From positions 6,443,759-6,507,758 of the forward strand of contig JAKSZT010053881.1 of the NCBI GenBank assembly GCA_026826555.1: 64,000 nucleotides of DNA, written 5' to 3'. The position numbers and the translations under genes are program-made. Shown in pieces: positions 11,059 through 20,980 of the stretch. Each line of letters opens with the position of its first letter. Positions within the stretch are counted from its first letter, which is position 1. The notes beneath the pieces are model-generated. The model searched no databases. It had not been told where the DNA came from and saw nothing but the letters and a program-made list of their open reading frames with translations. This DNA is from Tolypeutes matacus. Its lineage: Eukaryota; Chordata; Mammalia; Cingulata; Chlamyphoridae.

Positions 11059-14000
11059 GGGGGTCAGGGTTCCTTCGCACTTGGCCCCCAGGAACCCATA
11101 ATAAAGTTAACAGTCGAAGGGAAGCCAACTGAATTCTTAGTAGACACGGGGGCCACCTTTTCAGTTCTCCAAGAGACAACCGGGGAACTCTCATCCCAGA
11201 AGACTTCTATCATAGGGGCAACAAGAAAACCTAAATCTTACCCCTGGACTCAAGCCTGAATTACTAACTTAGAAAAGGGTACTATTACCCACTCCTTCTT
11301 AGTAATGCCAAAATGCTCATACCCCCTCTTAGGCCAAAACTTGCTGCAGGAATTAAAGGCAACCATCTCCTTTAAAGATGGAGAAACAATTTTCCAACTG
11401 GGAGATCAGCTCCCTCAATCAATTATGTTAACTGTCCCTATCTCCAAAGAATATATTCTATTTGAACAAGAGCCCAAGGGGGCTATAGGAAAAAGCAATA
11501 TCCAGGAACTACTTACTAAAATCCCTGGGGTCTGGGCAGGGAGCAACCCGCCAGGATTGGCTTTGCATCAACCTCCTATCATTGTGCAACTCATGAGTAC
11601 TGCTCTCCCCATCCAAGTCAAGCAATACCCTATACCTCAAAAGGCAAGAGAAAGCATAGCGAAACATATCAAGAGATTAAGAGAAGCAGGGATACTGACT
11701 CCCTGCCAATCACCGTGGAATACCCCCCTTTTACCAATAAAAAAGCCAGGAACTAAAGATTATAAACCAGTACAAGACCTAAGAGAAGTCAATAAAAGGG
11801 TTGAAACCATTCACCCCACTGTACCTAACCCTTATACCCTTCTGAGCTCTCTGCCTCCAAAACGAACTTTCTATCTGTACTGAACCTGAAAGATGCCTTC
11901 TTCACCTTACCATTGGCACCTCAGAGCCAACCCATCTTCACCTTTGAGTGGACGGACCCCGAAGGGGGATTTTCAAGCCAGCTAACCTGGACTAGACTCC
12001 TGCAAAGATTCAAAAATTCTCCAACCATCTTTAATGAAGCCCTAAGCTGAAACCTCCTGGGATTCAGGGAATCCCACCCTCAAGTAACTCTTTTGCAATA
12101 TGTAGATAACCTTCTTCTTGCAGCAGCATCAGAAGAGGATTGCCTAACCGCCACCAAGGAATTGCTCTCTGAACTAGCACGCCTCGGCTACCGGGTGTCC
12201 ATAAAAAAGGCTCAGATTTGCGTGCGAAAAGCCACATATTTGGGCTACCATCTGAAAAAAGGTAAAAGGACCCTATCTCTGGGACGGATAGAAGCTATCC
12301 TGAATATCCCAACTCCAACCACCAAGCGCCAGGTACGAAAATTCCTAGGGGCAGTAGGCTACTGCAGGCTCTGGATACTCAGGTTTGCTGAAATTACAAA
12401 ACCCTTATACGCCTGCACAGGCGAAAAAAACCCTAACTTTCATTGGACTCGAAAAAAAGAACAGGCCTTTATAGCCCTCAAGCAAGCCTTAGCCTCAGCC
12501 CCTACCTTAGCCCTACCCAACATCACGAAACCTTTTCAGCTGTTTGTAGCTGAAAAGAAGGAGATTGCCAAAGGGGTCCTCACTCAAACCTTAGGGCCTT
12601 GGAAACGCCCAGTGGCCTATCTCTCCAAGCAACTAGATCCTGTAGCTACAGGATGGCCATTATGCATGAGAGCGATAGCTGCCACCACCCTTCTTGTCAA
12701 GGAGGCACAAAAATTAACCTTGGGCCAGAACTTGCAGATTATCTGGGGCCACACCACTGAGGCCCTCCTTAGATCCCCACCTACCGTTAAATTTCGAATG
12801 CTCGTCTTACTCAATATGAAGTGCTGCTACTAAATCCCCCTCAAGTCACTTTCTCTAAGTCCATGGCTCTCAACCCAGCTACTCTGTTGCCAGATTCTAA
12901 ATATGGAGAAATTGTCCATGATTGCCTGGACATTTTAGAAACTATCACTGAATCTAAACCTGACCTCCGGGACACTCCCCTAGAAAACCCAAATTACGAG
13001 CTTTATACTAATAGAAGCAGTTATCTGAAAGATGAACTGAGATATGCAGGCGCAGCGGTGACCACGAAAAATCAAGTACTCTGGTCACAGGCCTTGCCCC
13101 AAGGAACCTCCGCCCAAAAAGCAGAACTAATTGCTCTAACCCAGGCGCTTCACTGGGCAAAAGATAAAAAAGTCAATATCTATACTAACAGCCGGTATGC
13201 ATTTGCAGCTGCCCTGGTACATAGAACCCTCTACCAGGAAAGAGGACTTTTAACATCGGCTAAAAAAGAAATAAAAAATAAACAAAAGATTTTAGCTCTT
13301 TTAGCAGCTATACGGAAACCTAAAGAGGTAGCCATTATCCATTGCAAAGGGCATAAGACCCAACCAAGTCGCACCAAAAAAGGGAATGATCTTGCAAACC
13401 TAACTGCGAAGCGGGTAGCGTTGGGAGAAGTGAAACCACTCAAGATCTTGCCACTTCTTCCCCAACGAGCCCTACCTACTTCTCCTAGCTATAACCAAGA
13501 AGAACAAGAATTAGGACAAAAACTGAATTGCACCACTGAGGCTGGACTTTGGCAACGATTGGCCGACGGGCGCCTGCTGCTGCCAAAAGCATTGGGTATT
13601 GCCCTAGTCCAAAACTTCCATTATAGCACTCACCTTAGTACCTCGAAATTAATTGTTCTAATTACTAAACATTTCTATGTTCCAGATTTAAAGACCATCG
13701 CTAACTCAAAAGTAACCCGTTGCTCAGCATGCGCTCAGGTCAACCCAGGGCCTCCAATCTCTCGCAGTGTAGGGGTCCGAATCAGAGGCCATGAACCAGG
13801 GGAACATTGAGAATTAAATTTTACTAAAATTAAAAAAAGCAAATATAGCTATAAATATCTCCTGGTCTTTATAGATACTTACTCCGGATGAACTGAAGCT
13901 TTTGCCACCAAGCATGAGACTGCCAGTATAGTCGCCAGGCACCTCCTGACAGGAATCCTCCCACGATTTGGCTTACCCTTGGCGTTAGGGTCCGACAATG

Positions 14001-14280
14001 GCCCGGCTTTCATAGCCAAGATATCCAAAAGTCTAGCCGAGACATTTAAAATAAACTGGAAATTACATTGCATTTACCGTCCTCAGAGCTCAAGACAAGT
14101 AGAGAGGATAAATAGAACTTTAAAGGAAACTTTAACTAAATTAAAATTGGAGACTGGAGAGAGTTGGGTAAGTCTTCTCCCTTTCGCCTTACTAAAAACC
14201 AGATGTATCCCTTATTTGAAACATTTAACCCCTTTTAAAATAATCTATGAAAAACCACCTCCCATAATCCCCAACTCCTA
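11059..14280 (+). pseudogene. ERV A pro-pol (broken)
   Basis: Protease starts in the gag frame directly after the stop, with the aspartic-protease motif FLVDTGATFS at about 11134-11163, and is closed by a TGA near 11258. Reverse transcriptase covers 11305-11883 and 12093-12830, separated by stops and a frame change. Its active-site block reads QYVDNLLL (12096-12119), with Asn in the last position where the family has Asp. RNase H (about 12990-13400) reads YTNRSS and YTNSRYAFA, again Asn in place of the catalytic Asp. Integrase (about 13560-14280) has the His-His/Cys-Cys zinc region, then FIDTYSG, GSDNGPAF and a Glu in RQVERINRT, with TGA stops near 13809 and 13888. The element cannot encode a working polymerase. 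Confidence 0.88.
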
Positions 14281-15426
14281 GCGCCATCGCACCCATTAAA
14301 CTCCTTTAATAATTCTTTGCTAACTATGCTAAACTCTGTTTTCTCCCTTCTGAATAAAACTCAGCTGGCCATCACCACTGAGTGTTGGCTCTGCGTCGAT
14401 CCAGCACCACCATACTACGTGGGGATTGGTGCCAACCTAACGGGAGAAATGGCCCCCCGGAACGTCTCCTACACCGATGCCGACAACTTTGGAACTAGTA
14501 TCCTGTCTGATTGTTCTCATCAAAAAAAACTCACCCTCAGCGATCTCCAAGGACAAGGTATCTGTTTCACCAGCGGCAGCTACTCCATAGACAACTCACC
14601 TTATAAGAACAATTGCCTGAACACTGTCATCCTCACTGCTTCAGGATCCACTTAAACTTTAATCACCCCCAATGGTACCTGGTTTGCCTGCTCATCTGGT
14701 ATCACCCGCTGTATTGCCCCTAATAATGCTTCTGACCTATGTATTGGTGTTTATATAATTCCCCAGGTTTACCTATATGCTGGATCCTCAAGTACTGCCC
14801 ACTTCCTAGCTCAGGATCAACATTTTAAACTACAAAAAAGAATTCCAATTCTAATCCCTATCTTAGCCACCTTAGAGATTACAAATTCAGCAGCCATAGA
14901 AGCTGGGGCCATGATTACCTCTAACACTGATATTAAAAAACTTTCAGCTACTTTCTCTGCTGATGTCGCCCTCCTTCAAACCCAAATACAATATCTTAAA
15001 AAACAAGTTAACTCCTTAGCAAAAGTAGCTATACAAAACAAAAGAGGACTAGATTTACTGTTTCTGAAACAGGGTGGCTTATGTGCCACCCTCGAAAAAG
15101 CTTGCTGTTATTATGTAAACCATTCAGAAATTATTAAACAATCAATGCAAGAACTACAAAAGAGACTGAGAGAGAGGGATCTAAAAGAACAATCCTCTGA
15201 GTCTTGGTTTCAAAACCTTTTCAATTGGTCTCCATGGCTGACTACTTTAATTTCAGCCCTAATAAGCCCTCTCATACTGTTACTTTTAGGTCTCACTTGT
15301 AGACCTATCATTATCAATAGGCTTGTAGCTTTTGTCAAGGACAGAGTCCAATCGTTCAAACTAATGGTATTAGCCCAACCCTACCAACACCTACCAACGA
15401 CTAGAGACCATATGATGAGTCAATGA
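14281..15426 (+). pseudogene. ERV A env (surface part mostly lost, transmembrane part open)
   Basis: Only the C-terminal part of the surface unit is recognisable (14317-14655 and beyond, Cys-rich, several N-glycosylation sites such as NVS and NLT), with a TAA at 14653. The transmembrane unit is open from 14911 to 15426. It has heptad-rich sequence, the conserved region ending in KRGLDLLF, the CX6CC motif (CATLEKACC), a hydrophobic anchor (about 15220-15300) and a short cytoplasmic tail. The CX6CC form is typical of gammaretroviral envelopes with a covalent surface-transmembrane link. Integrase to env spacing suggests an internal deletion of most of the surface unit. Confidence 0.85.
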
Positions 15427-15439
15427 TTTGACCCACTAA

Positions 15440-15455
15440 GAAGAGAAGTGGGGAA
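15440..15455 (+). promoter_or_regulatory. ERV A polypurine tract
   Basis: A purine run (AAGAGAAGTGGGGAA) immediately precedes the 3' LTR start TGTTGAACCC, in the position that primes plus-strand DNA synthesis. Confidence 0.8.
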
Positions 15456-15849
15456 TGTTGAACCCTAAATTAGCCTACCCATAGGCCTTCATGGCAACCA
15501 GAGGAACGTAAAAAAAAAAATGCTTTCCACTGTCTCCTAAGTGTCTTATCTAAAAAGCACACAACCTCCCCTCCTTTAAACAATCCTGCAAGGACATCTC
15601 AACCCTGCAGCTGTGCCCCAGGCTTCAGGGCACACTGCAAACGCTAGCTAACTGCCAAAATCCGCTTCTGTTTATCCTGCTTGCTTGCAAATTGCATCTA
15701 CAACCCCCTATAAAAGGGAGCCATTTTAGAACCTCGGGGCTGCAGTTCTTTCCTACAAGAGAAGTGCTACAAACACCCGCGGGCTTAGCTCAAAAAATTT
15801 CATAAAAGTGGTTAAAGTCTGAGTGTGGTCGATCTCCTGGGTTACAACA
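15456..15849 (+). repeat. ERV A 3' LTR
   Basis: It is 394 bp with the same ends as the 5' LTR and a single copy of the 45-bp U3 block. The poly-A signal of the 5' LTR (CAATAAAT) reads CAAAAAAT here, so the 3' LTR has lost its canonical signal. The TATA box is retained (CTATAAAAGG). Confidence 0.93.
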
Positions 15850-16343
15850 GCAGGAGGGGAGAGAGAATAAAGTGGTGATATTAGAGATAGAGATCAAATT
15901 GGAGGCTGTTGCTTCCTGCAGCTGAGAGGACATGTTACAGTCGTACCCCTCTAAGTTTATGTGGAAGCTCTGCAGGCATGCAGGCTACTTCCATCCGGTT
16001 GTTCTGTAACCTTAAAAATATTCTACTCATCTGCAAGGTCAAAGCTGGGCTGCTGCCACATTAGCGATCCAGATAGTAGGAAGGGAAAAGAGACTGGAAG
16101 AGTAGAGGCTCAAAGTTCTCTGACCCAGATCCACGAGAGACATATATTTCTGCCCATATTCCATATTCAAACTTAATCACATGACATCACCTAGATGCTA
16201 GAAAAATATAATCTCTAGCTGGGTTGCCATGAGATCATATTATAAAATAGGATGTTTCAATATTAGAGCTGAGAAGTGTCTTATAACTTTGAAAGCATAT
16301 GAAATAACACCAGAGACTTTTTTTTTTAAATCAAGAGTTGATG

Positions 16344-16570
16344 ATGGGGAAGCGGCTGCCGGTCAAGCAATTGAGCTCCAGTTTACCGAGTGAAAGACCC
16401 GGATAAGATCCGCCCCCCACCACCACCACCCCGCCCCGACCTCCTGGTTAAAAAAAAAGGAAAAAGGCTTCCCAGACTTACACCGTTCTGAGAGGCACAG
16501 GCCACCTGGCAGCAAAGTGACTCACCAAAAGAGGATGACTCAACCAGATAGAAAAAAAAAGAAAAGAAAA
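16344..16570 (+). mobile_element. Diverged tRNA-derived SINE
   Basis: It starts GGGAAGCGGCTGCCGGTCAAG, has a poorly conserved promoter and an A-rich end. The direct repeat AAGAGTTGATG lies at 16333-16343 and 16571-16581. The body differs from the other SINEs after the first 100 bases. It is absent from the right arm. Confidence 0.75.
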
Positions 16571-16862
16571 AAGAGTTGATGGTGGAAAAAATTTAACACT
16601 ATGCTGAGGATAAAGAAACATAAAAGGAGGTAGGGTTTATACACTTCAAACTAACTGGCAACAAGCCACCAGTGGATTGTAATAAGCTATCTATCTAGAT
16701 GTATAACAACCACTAACAAAGCTGTTCAAAGGGATACACTCAAAATTACTACAGATAAATCAAAATGGAATTTAAAAAGAACATTCAAGGTCTCCACCTG
16801 AAGGAAATAAAAAGTGCAGAAAACAGATAAAATGACAGACTTAAGCCCTAACAGATTCAGGT

Positions 16863-19245
16863 TGGGGAAGAGGACAACTTTCTTCTAAGATTTGTGCATC
16901 AACTTTAAAGGGAACCACCAGCACTTGCCTCTATCATAGCCCAGACCCATTCTAACTTGCTGGCTCCACTCTCTTTTCTCCCTCATTCTATTTTCTTTTC
17001 TTTATTCACTGCTTTGCTTTTTGGAGCAAATATAATTTCTCTAACAAGGCAATTTAGCAGTCTTTTTTTTAAACTTCGGCTTCTGCTGTTTTTATATACT
17101 TGTGTTCTATCCTGTGTTCCAATAGGCATGCCAATGAATTTTTAACAGCCTATGCATTTCCCTCCCTATCAAGAATTTTTGGCTGAGATGTTAAAATAGT
17201 AAAGCCTTATTTTATCTTGTTATGGCATGTTATATACCAACAGCCATTCTACTACAAAGGAGAAGATGGTTATGTATAAAATCTGTAAAAGTTCTAATAA
17301 TGCACAGACATCACTGTTTTGAAAACTTTGTTTCAAAATGTAGCACAAAAGGGCAGAATTATGCAGCTTAAATTTAACTAGACATTTAGAGGTCTCTGGG
17401 TTTTCTTTGGTGAAGAACCCAGAGCAGCAGAAGCTGCACGTGCCATGAAGTTTGTCTGTGCTATGAAACACAGGCTGTCCTCAGTAGAAGAATATGGTAT
17501 CTGGAGACATTCTGCATAGACACTTTCAGGTATAGTGGCTCAGTTTCCATGAATGCTTTTTATGCTGTCTAATTTGGATTTGCCTTTTTAAAAAGGATAT
17601 ACTTGTTTGCTAGTGAAAAAATGGAGCTGATTTCCTAGAAAAGAGTCTGGATATAGGAAACACTTCATTGCTTTCAGTTTCAATTTGAATCATGCTTACA
17701 GGAAATTTTTTTTCAAGTATTCTTTAATTGACCTAAGGGAATATTTTCCTTACTGGAAAAGTTTTACATTAGATAATTTTAAAACATAATGGCTGGAAGT
17801 GTGAACAATTTGGAGGATTATTGGGGAAAACATCATATCCAGGAGTTGCAGCACCTCCCTTCTGGTTGTTTTTCAAGAGCAAGTATATGGCATTCAGCTC
17901 TTTTAAACTTTCTACCATCAAGCTGGTTATTTTAGGAATCTTCTGGAGGGCATTTTGCCAGGGCTACGGCATGGCCAGGAATCATTATTTTTACCCTCTC
18001 CCATTCATTCTCCACCAAATAGTCACAGTGGGTTTTTTTTTTTTAATAAAATAAAACACCAATTTAGTCATGTCACTTGTCTTCAGAAAAGTCTTCCAAG
18101 CTTCTTCTGCAGTTAGGATAAAGTCTAGTGTATATACCATGCCCTGAAATATCCAACCCATTCTGGATCCTGCCTCCCTTGTCCTTACCCCAGTCTTTCT
18201 GCTTCACCACGTGGGCCTTCATTCAGGTACTAAACACACTAAGCTATTCTCAATCAGAAATTTTGCACAAACTTTTTTGCCTGTAATTCACTTCCCTTAT
18301 TACTTCCCTAACTAAACTGTATTCCTATTAGAAACTCACCTTAAATCTTTTTTCCTCAAAGACACATCTCTAACTGACTAATCTAAATTGGATATCCATT
18401 CCATATGTACTCATGAAGCACTGTACTATTCCTTTACAATGCTTTTCAGAAATTGAAATATTACAGTTTTGGTATAACAATCAGTTTTATGTGATATTTC
18501 TGAATTAAAACATTCATGAGCATAGAGATGTTGAATACAGTGACTGTTTTGCTAACTTCAATGCCTTCCACAATGCCCACCATTTGGTCAGTGGCCAATA
18601 TATTTACTGAATGGGTAAATGCATCATGATTAAAAGTACATGCTTTGGTATCAGACAAATATTTTAAAAAATGCATTTTGGCATATGCATTTAGCTGTCT
18701 GTATCCTGGCCTTGTAAACTTGGAAAGAAAAATATGGAAAATCAATTCCACAAGGAACAAAACCTGACTTCATGAAGATGAACTTCTGTTACTATTTTAT
18801 TTTATTTACATCTCCTACTTTGGAAATTAAAAGGTTTCTCTTTTTTTTTTTAATTGATTGAAGTATAAATTGATGATATGCAAACTTAAATCAAATAAGC
18901 AAAAATAAAAGTCCAGACTATGTTCAAATACAGGCGGTATTGAGGCAATCTATCATACTTAGACCCTAAGAGAAGACAAAAGTCTTTTTGGGCGTTATTA
19001 TTATTTACTCAATGGCTATAGTTGTTCGTTGTTTTTTATTTTTTAATAATATCTGATATTCAACAAAAGATTACAATTTACAAGAAAATATGCCCAATAT
19101 ATGGGGATAAAACATTTTTAAAACCATCACAAATGATGTCCCAGATGTTGGGCTTACTAGATTAGGGCTTTGAGTTTGAGATAGAATATTTTTAAATGTA
19201 CTGGAAAATGTGGAGAGTTTCAGCATAAAGATGGATAGTATGAAA
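16863..19245. other. Spacer, no recognisable feature
   Basis: AT-rich intergenic DNA starting where the inverted arms stop matching. Open frames here are short and show no domain, codon bias or splice context. I see no gene or clear repeat. Confidence 0.5.
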
Positions 19246-19249
19246 AAAA

Positions 19250-20220
19250 GGTAAATAGAAATGTTGCAAATGAATACGTAGAATCAGAGATGAAGCACAT
19301 TTTGAAGATGCTTATCAGCATGCTACTTCAGAAAAAATAAATTTAATCTTAAATATGATAAATAGAATGGCCCAAGAAACAAAAATAACAGGGCAGTGGG
19401 AGAAAGAGGCAGAGAGAGGGAGAGAAAATAAAGGAACAGATTACCCAAGATCTGTGGGAAAATATTGAGCAGTTTAACATATCTGCCAGTGCAGAGCAAA
19501 GAGATAAGAAAAAAATTGATTTAAAAAGATAGTGCAGAAAAATTTTCCAAAGGGAAAAGAAAAGTCACACTGATACAAGAACCTTGGAAACCACAATGTA
19601 GAATAAATACAAGGTGAATCATACCTAAGCCCATCATTCGCAAATTACTGAAAATACAGTATAAAAACAAATTCTAGCAATGCAGGAAATTATAACAATG
19701 AGGTGGAGCCAGTGGCCACTTGACACTTTTGGGGTAGGGAGGGGATGAGCAGTTGAAATACAGGGGCTTCTTTGGGAGTTGGAGGTTGTCCTGAGTACTG
19801 TTGTGGCAACGGATATAGGCCATTTTAAATTAGCACACACCACTCAGAACTGAGTGGGAGAGAGTGTGGTCTACAGTGTGAACTGTGGTCTATGGTTGGT
19901 GGCAAGGCCCCAGGATGTGTAAGTTCATTGAGGGTGGTGGGCCACACTTGTGGGAGATGTTTGTGTGGGATGTGGTGGGAAGTGTGGGAGGTGGGCAACA
20001 TGGGAATCCCAGTGGGTTCCATGTAATATTTTGGGTAATCTAAGCACCTCTTAAAATATATGTATATATATATATAAATAACATTTTTGTAAGCAAATAC
20101 ACTATATGCATATATATTTATATATCATTTTGAAAATGTTTTTATGTATTGTGAGAATTTTGATTTTTACCCACAATAAAAATAAATTTAAAAAAATAAT
20201 AATAAAATAAATAAATAAAT
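19250..20220 (+). mobile_element. Old L1/HAL1-like fragment with L1 3' UTR
   Basis: A-rich sense-strand L1-like sequence is followed (from about 19690) by the lineage-typical L1 3' UTR blocks (GATATAGGCCATT, GAGTGGGAGAGAG, GGGAATCCC, ATGTAATATT) and an A/T-rich tail at 20160-20225. Confidence 0.6.
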
Positions 20221-20309
20221 AAATAGAAACAAATTCCTCAAATACTATTCGAAAATGAAGGTGAAGTAAATACATGCTCAGACAGTTGATAGTTGAAATA
20301 TTCTGTTTT

Positions 20310-20980
20310 AGTTTGCTAAAAGCTACTTGGAGCAATATACTAGAAATAGGTTGGGTTTTACAATGGGTATTTATTAGGTTAAAGCTTATAGTTCTGAGGT
20401 CATAAAAGTGTCCAAATCAAGGCATCATTGGGAGATACTTTTCTATCCAAGGACCAGCTGCTGGAGGTCCTAGAATCCTCTCATGTGGCCAGGGCACAAG
20501 GGTGGCATCTGCTAGTTGCAGTCTTTACCTTCTCCCTGGGGACTTGTTGCTTTCAGCTTCTGACTGCTTTTGGCTTTTCTCTCTCCTGGGTTTGTTGATT
20601 TCAGTTTCTGGAAGTTTCTCACTGTCTATGCAGCTTTTCCTGTGTCTGAAGATTTTTATTCCTCTATTTATAAAGGACTCCAGTAAAAGGATTAAGACCC
20701 ACTCTGGGTAATGCCTTACTGAAATGATCTAATCAAAACGAAGGTCCTATAAATTGAATCTAATCAAAAGGTTCCATCTACAATAGGTTTAAATGCACAG
20801 GAATGGATTGGCTTTAAGAACAGTAGTGGGGCATATGGGAATCCCCTATATTTTTTATGTAATAGTTATATGATCTAAAGTTTCTTTGAGATAACTAAAT
20901 AATTATATATTTTTTGTTAAAGACAAAAAAAAAGAGAACATGATTTTCTGGGATTCACAAAAGCTTCAAACTGCCACAGT
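20310..20980 (-). mobile_element. MaLR-like LTR interrupted by an L1 tail
   Basis: It has the reverse-complement arrangement of a MaLR-type LTR (TTTTAGTTTGCTAAAAGC at the left, GATTCACAAAAGCTTCAAA at the right). A 110-bp L1 3' end (about 20826-20935: GGGCATATGGGAATCCCC...poly-A) is inserted within it, with a short duplication of an AAGA(G)AACA-type sequence. Confidence 0.55.

Larger units (their letters stand above)
8774..15849 (+). mobile_element. ERV A: defective class I (gammaretrovirus-like) provirus
   Basis: This is a complete-structure provirus of about 7.1 kb: 5' LTR, tRNA-Thr primer site, gag, pro-pol, env, polypurine tract and 3' LTR. Its Gag capsid, a single CCHC knuckle, the gag-pol stop context and a transmembrane protein with CX6CC are gammaretroviral. 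All genes carry stops or frameshifts. It interrupts the left arm and is absent from the equivalent site at about 31025 in the right arm. The LTRs differ at about 15 positions in roughly 390 aligned bases (about 4%) plus a tandem duplication in the 5' copy. No direct target-site repeat flanks it. Instead the flanks are inverted copies of each other. Confidence 0.93.
1..16862 (-). repeat. Left arm of a large inverted duplication
   Basis: Read on the - strand, this segment aligns by eye with 30300-48440 on the + strand, in the same order: 3' flank, GBP exons 11, 10, 9 and 8, MaLR LTR, GBP exon 1/promoter, L1 3' end, and the sequence near 15900-16860. Homology already exists at base 1, so the arm continues outside the window. 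Left-arm-only additions are an L1 piece (178-1292), a short L1 tail (2239-2400), a SINE (5590-5781), provirus ERV A (8774-15849) and another SINE (16344-16570). Left-arm losses are GBP exons 2 to mid-8 and about 1.4 kb corresponding to 32440-33870. Identity varies strongly along the arm. The inner end is near 16862, after a shared AGGGCTTAAG-type sequence, and homology stops abruptly there. Confidence 0.9.

Noticed and set aside
8774..15849. ERV A as an intact, possibly active provirus
   Set aside because: Every gene has stops or frameshifts, the surface envelope is mostly missing and the LTRs differ by about 4%.
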